Source: Caballeronia sp. SBC1 (GTDB taxonomy: Bacteria > Pseudomonadota > Gammaproteobacteria > Burkholderiales > Burkholderiaceae). Taken from it: DNA of 64,000 bases. The stretch covers positions 558,001 through 622,000 of the forward strand of contig NZ_CP049158.1 in assembly GCF_011493005.1 (NCBI RefSeq). The letters run 5' to 3'. Below are positions 63,166 through 64,000 of the stretch, piece by piece. Both the position numbers and the translations under genes were made by a program. The stretch's first letter is position 1, and the number at the start of each line of letters is the position of its first letter. Below the pieces are notes generated by a model. It saw only the letters and a program-made list of their open reading frames with translations. It made no database searches and was not told the DNA's origin.

Positions 63166-64000
63166 ACCCGATTCCGCACTGACGATGACCCGGCGCCGGC
63201 ATCTCTCGTGGGAGACCATGCTCGTGGTGGTGCTCGTGCTGGGACTGATCCTCGGGCGCGTGTTGTCGCCCATGTTCCTCTCGAGCGCCAACCTCTCGAA
63301 CATGCTCGCCGACTTCACCGAAATCGCGCTGATCGCCTTGCCAATGACGCTGATCATTGTCGCGGCTGAAATTGATTTGTCGGTGGCGTCGGTGCTCGGC
63401 GCATCGAGTGCGCTGATGGGCGTGCTCTGGCACATGGGCCTGCCCATGCCGCTTGTGATTGCGATTGTATTGGTCGCGGGAACGCTTGCCGGCCTGTTCA
63501 ACGGGCTGGTGATCGTGCGCTTCAATCTTCCCTCGCTTGCCGTCACCATCGGCACCCTGGCGTTGTTTCGCGGCCTGGCGTACGTGCTGCTCGGTGACCA
63601 GGCTGTCGCGGATTTTCCCGCGTCCTATACAGCGTTCGGGATGGATACGGTTGCCGCGTTCCTGCCCATGCCCTTTGTCCTGGTCATCATTGGGGCTGTC
63701 GTATTCACTGTGCTGCTGCAGGCTACGCCGTTCGGGCGCAGCCTCTACGCAATAGGCGCGAATCCGGTTGCCGCGCAGTTTTCCGGCATTGACGTGGCGC
63801 GTACGAAGCTCAAGCTTTTCATGCTGTCCGGCGCGATGAGTGCGCTCGCAGGCGTGGTCTACACGTTGCGCTTCACCAGCGCTCGCGGCGACAACGGCGA
63901 GGGCTTCGAATTGTCGGTGATCGCGGCCGTGCTGTTCGGCGGCGTGAGCATTTTCGGTGGACGCGGGTCCATGATCGGCGTGCTTCTGTCGTTGCTGATC
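63158..64000 (+). CDS. Sugar ABC transporter permease 2, 5' part (cut by window end)
   Basis: Begins at ATG 63158, overlapping the previous stop by 8 bp, and stays open to base 64000 (281 codons seen). [19 protein letters not shown] and GANPVAAQFSGIDVARTK match the RbsC/RhaQ permease family. The stop, and the binding protein usually downstream, lie outside the window. Confidence 0.9.
   Translation, partial: MAKPDSALTMTRRRHLSWETMLVVVLVLGLILGRVLSPMFLSSANLSNMLADFTEIALIALPMTLIIVAAEIDLSVASVLGASSALMGVLWHMGLPMPLVIAIVLVAGTLAGLFNGLVIVRFNLPSLAVTIGTLALFRGLAYVLLGDQAVADFPASYTAFGMDTVAAFLPMPFVLVIIGAVVFTVLLQATPFGRSLYAIGANPVAAQFSGIDVARTKLKLFMLSGAMSALAGVVYTLRFTSARGDNGEGFELSVIAAVLFGGVSIFGGRGSMIGVLLSLLI

Overview
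The window is high-GC bacterial DNA, densely packed with short intergenic gaps and many ATGA/TGATG stop-start overlaps. It carries five LysR-type regulators, six ABC uptake systems or parts of them, and an RND efflux pump. The style, protein sequences and dispersed inverted repeats point to a soil or plant-associated beta-proteobacterium of the Burkholderiaceae (Paraburkholderia/Caballeronia type). This assignment is inference, since no rRNA or tRNA gene is present. There is no phage, insertion sequence or CRISPR array.

Layout. 0-1.6 kb: end of an amino-acid-oxidase-like gene and a polyamine-type binding protein, closed by a perfect bidirectional terminator. 1.6-6.6 kb: amino-acid ABC transporter plus an argininosuccinate lyase, divergent from a GcvA-like LysR regulator. 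7-15.3 kb: RND pump, adaptor and outer-membrane channel followed by a response regulator and histidine kinase. 15.7-20.5 kb: a four-gene ABC importer that runs directly into a truncated, frameshifted galactarate dehydratase (garD) remnant. 21.1-23.3 kb: a secreted 738-residue low-complexity protein with 51 GGxGxD-type hexapeptides. 23.5-29.4 kb: LysR/MFS pair, amidase, and an MscS channel with a cyclic-nucleotide-binding-like domain. 29.9-39.1 kb: a winged-helix/NTPase regulator followed by an unusual six-gene set (YcaC-like hydrolase, YtcJ-like amidohydrolase, HD hydrolase, XapX membrane protein, secreted duplicated VOC protein, alginate-export-type porin). 39.1-40.2 kb: a gene-free pair of about 320-bp inverted repeats with a 40-bp tandem repeat.

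41.3-51.8 kb is a hydroquinone ring-cleavage operon: LysR regulator, two-subunit hydroquinone dioxygenase, 4-hydroxymuconic semialdehyde dehydrogenase, maleylacetate reductase, a complete Liv-type ABC transporter and a Rieske ferredoxin. It should take an imported aromatic through hydroquinone to beta-ketoadipate. 51.9-53.7 kb holds an orphan sugar-type binding protein and a small GlsB-family membrane protein.

54.1-64 kb is a non-phosphorylative L-rhamnose pathway: two SDR dehydrogenases, MFS transporter, L-rhamnonate dehydratase, LysR regulator, L-rhamnose mutarotase, lactonase, and an Rbs/Rha-type ABC importer cut by the window end. Two predicted promoters in this cluster share a motif overlapping the -35 box and an identical TATAGT -10 box, so they are probably co-regulated.

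The most unusual items are the hexapeptide-array protein, the 33-39 kb gene set with helically phased direct repeats in front of its genes, the garD remnant, and the inverted-repeat block.
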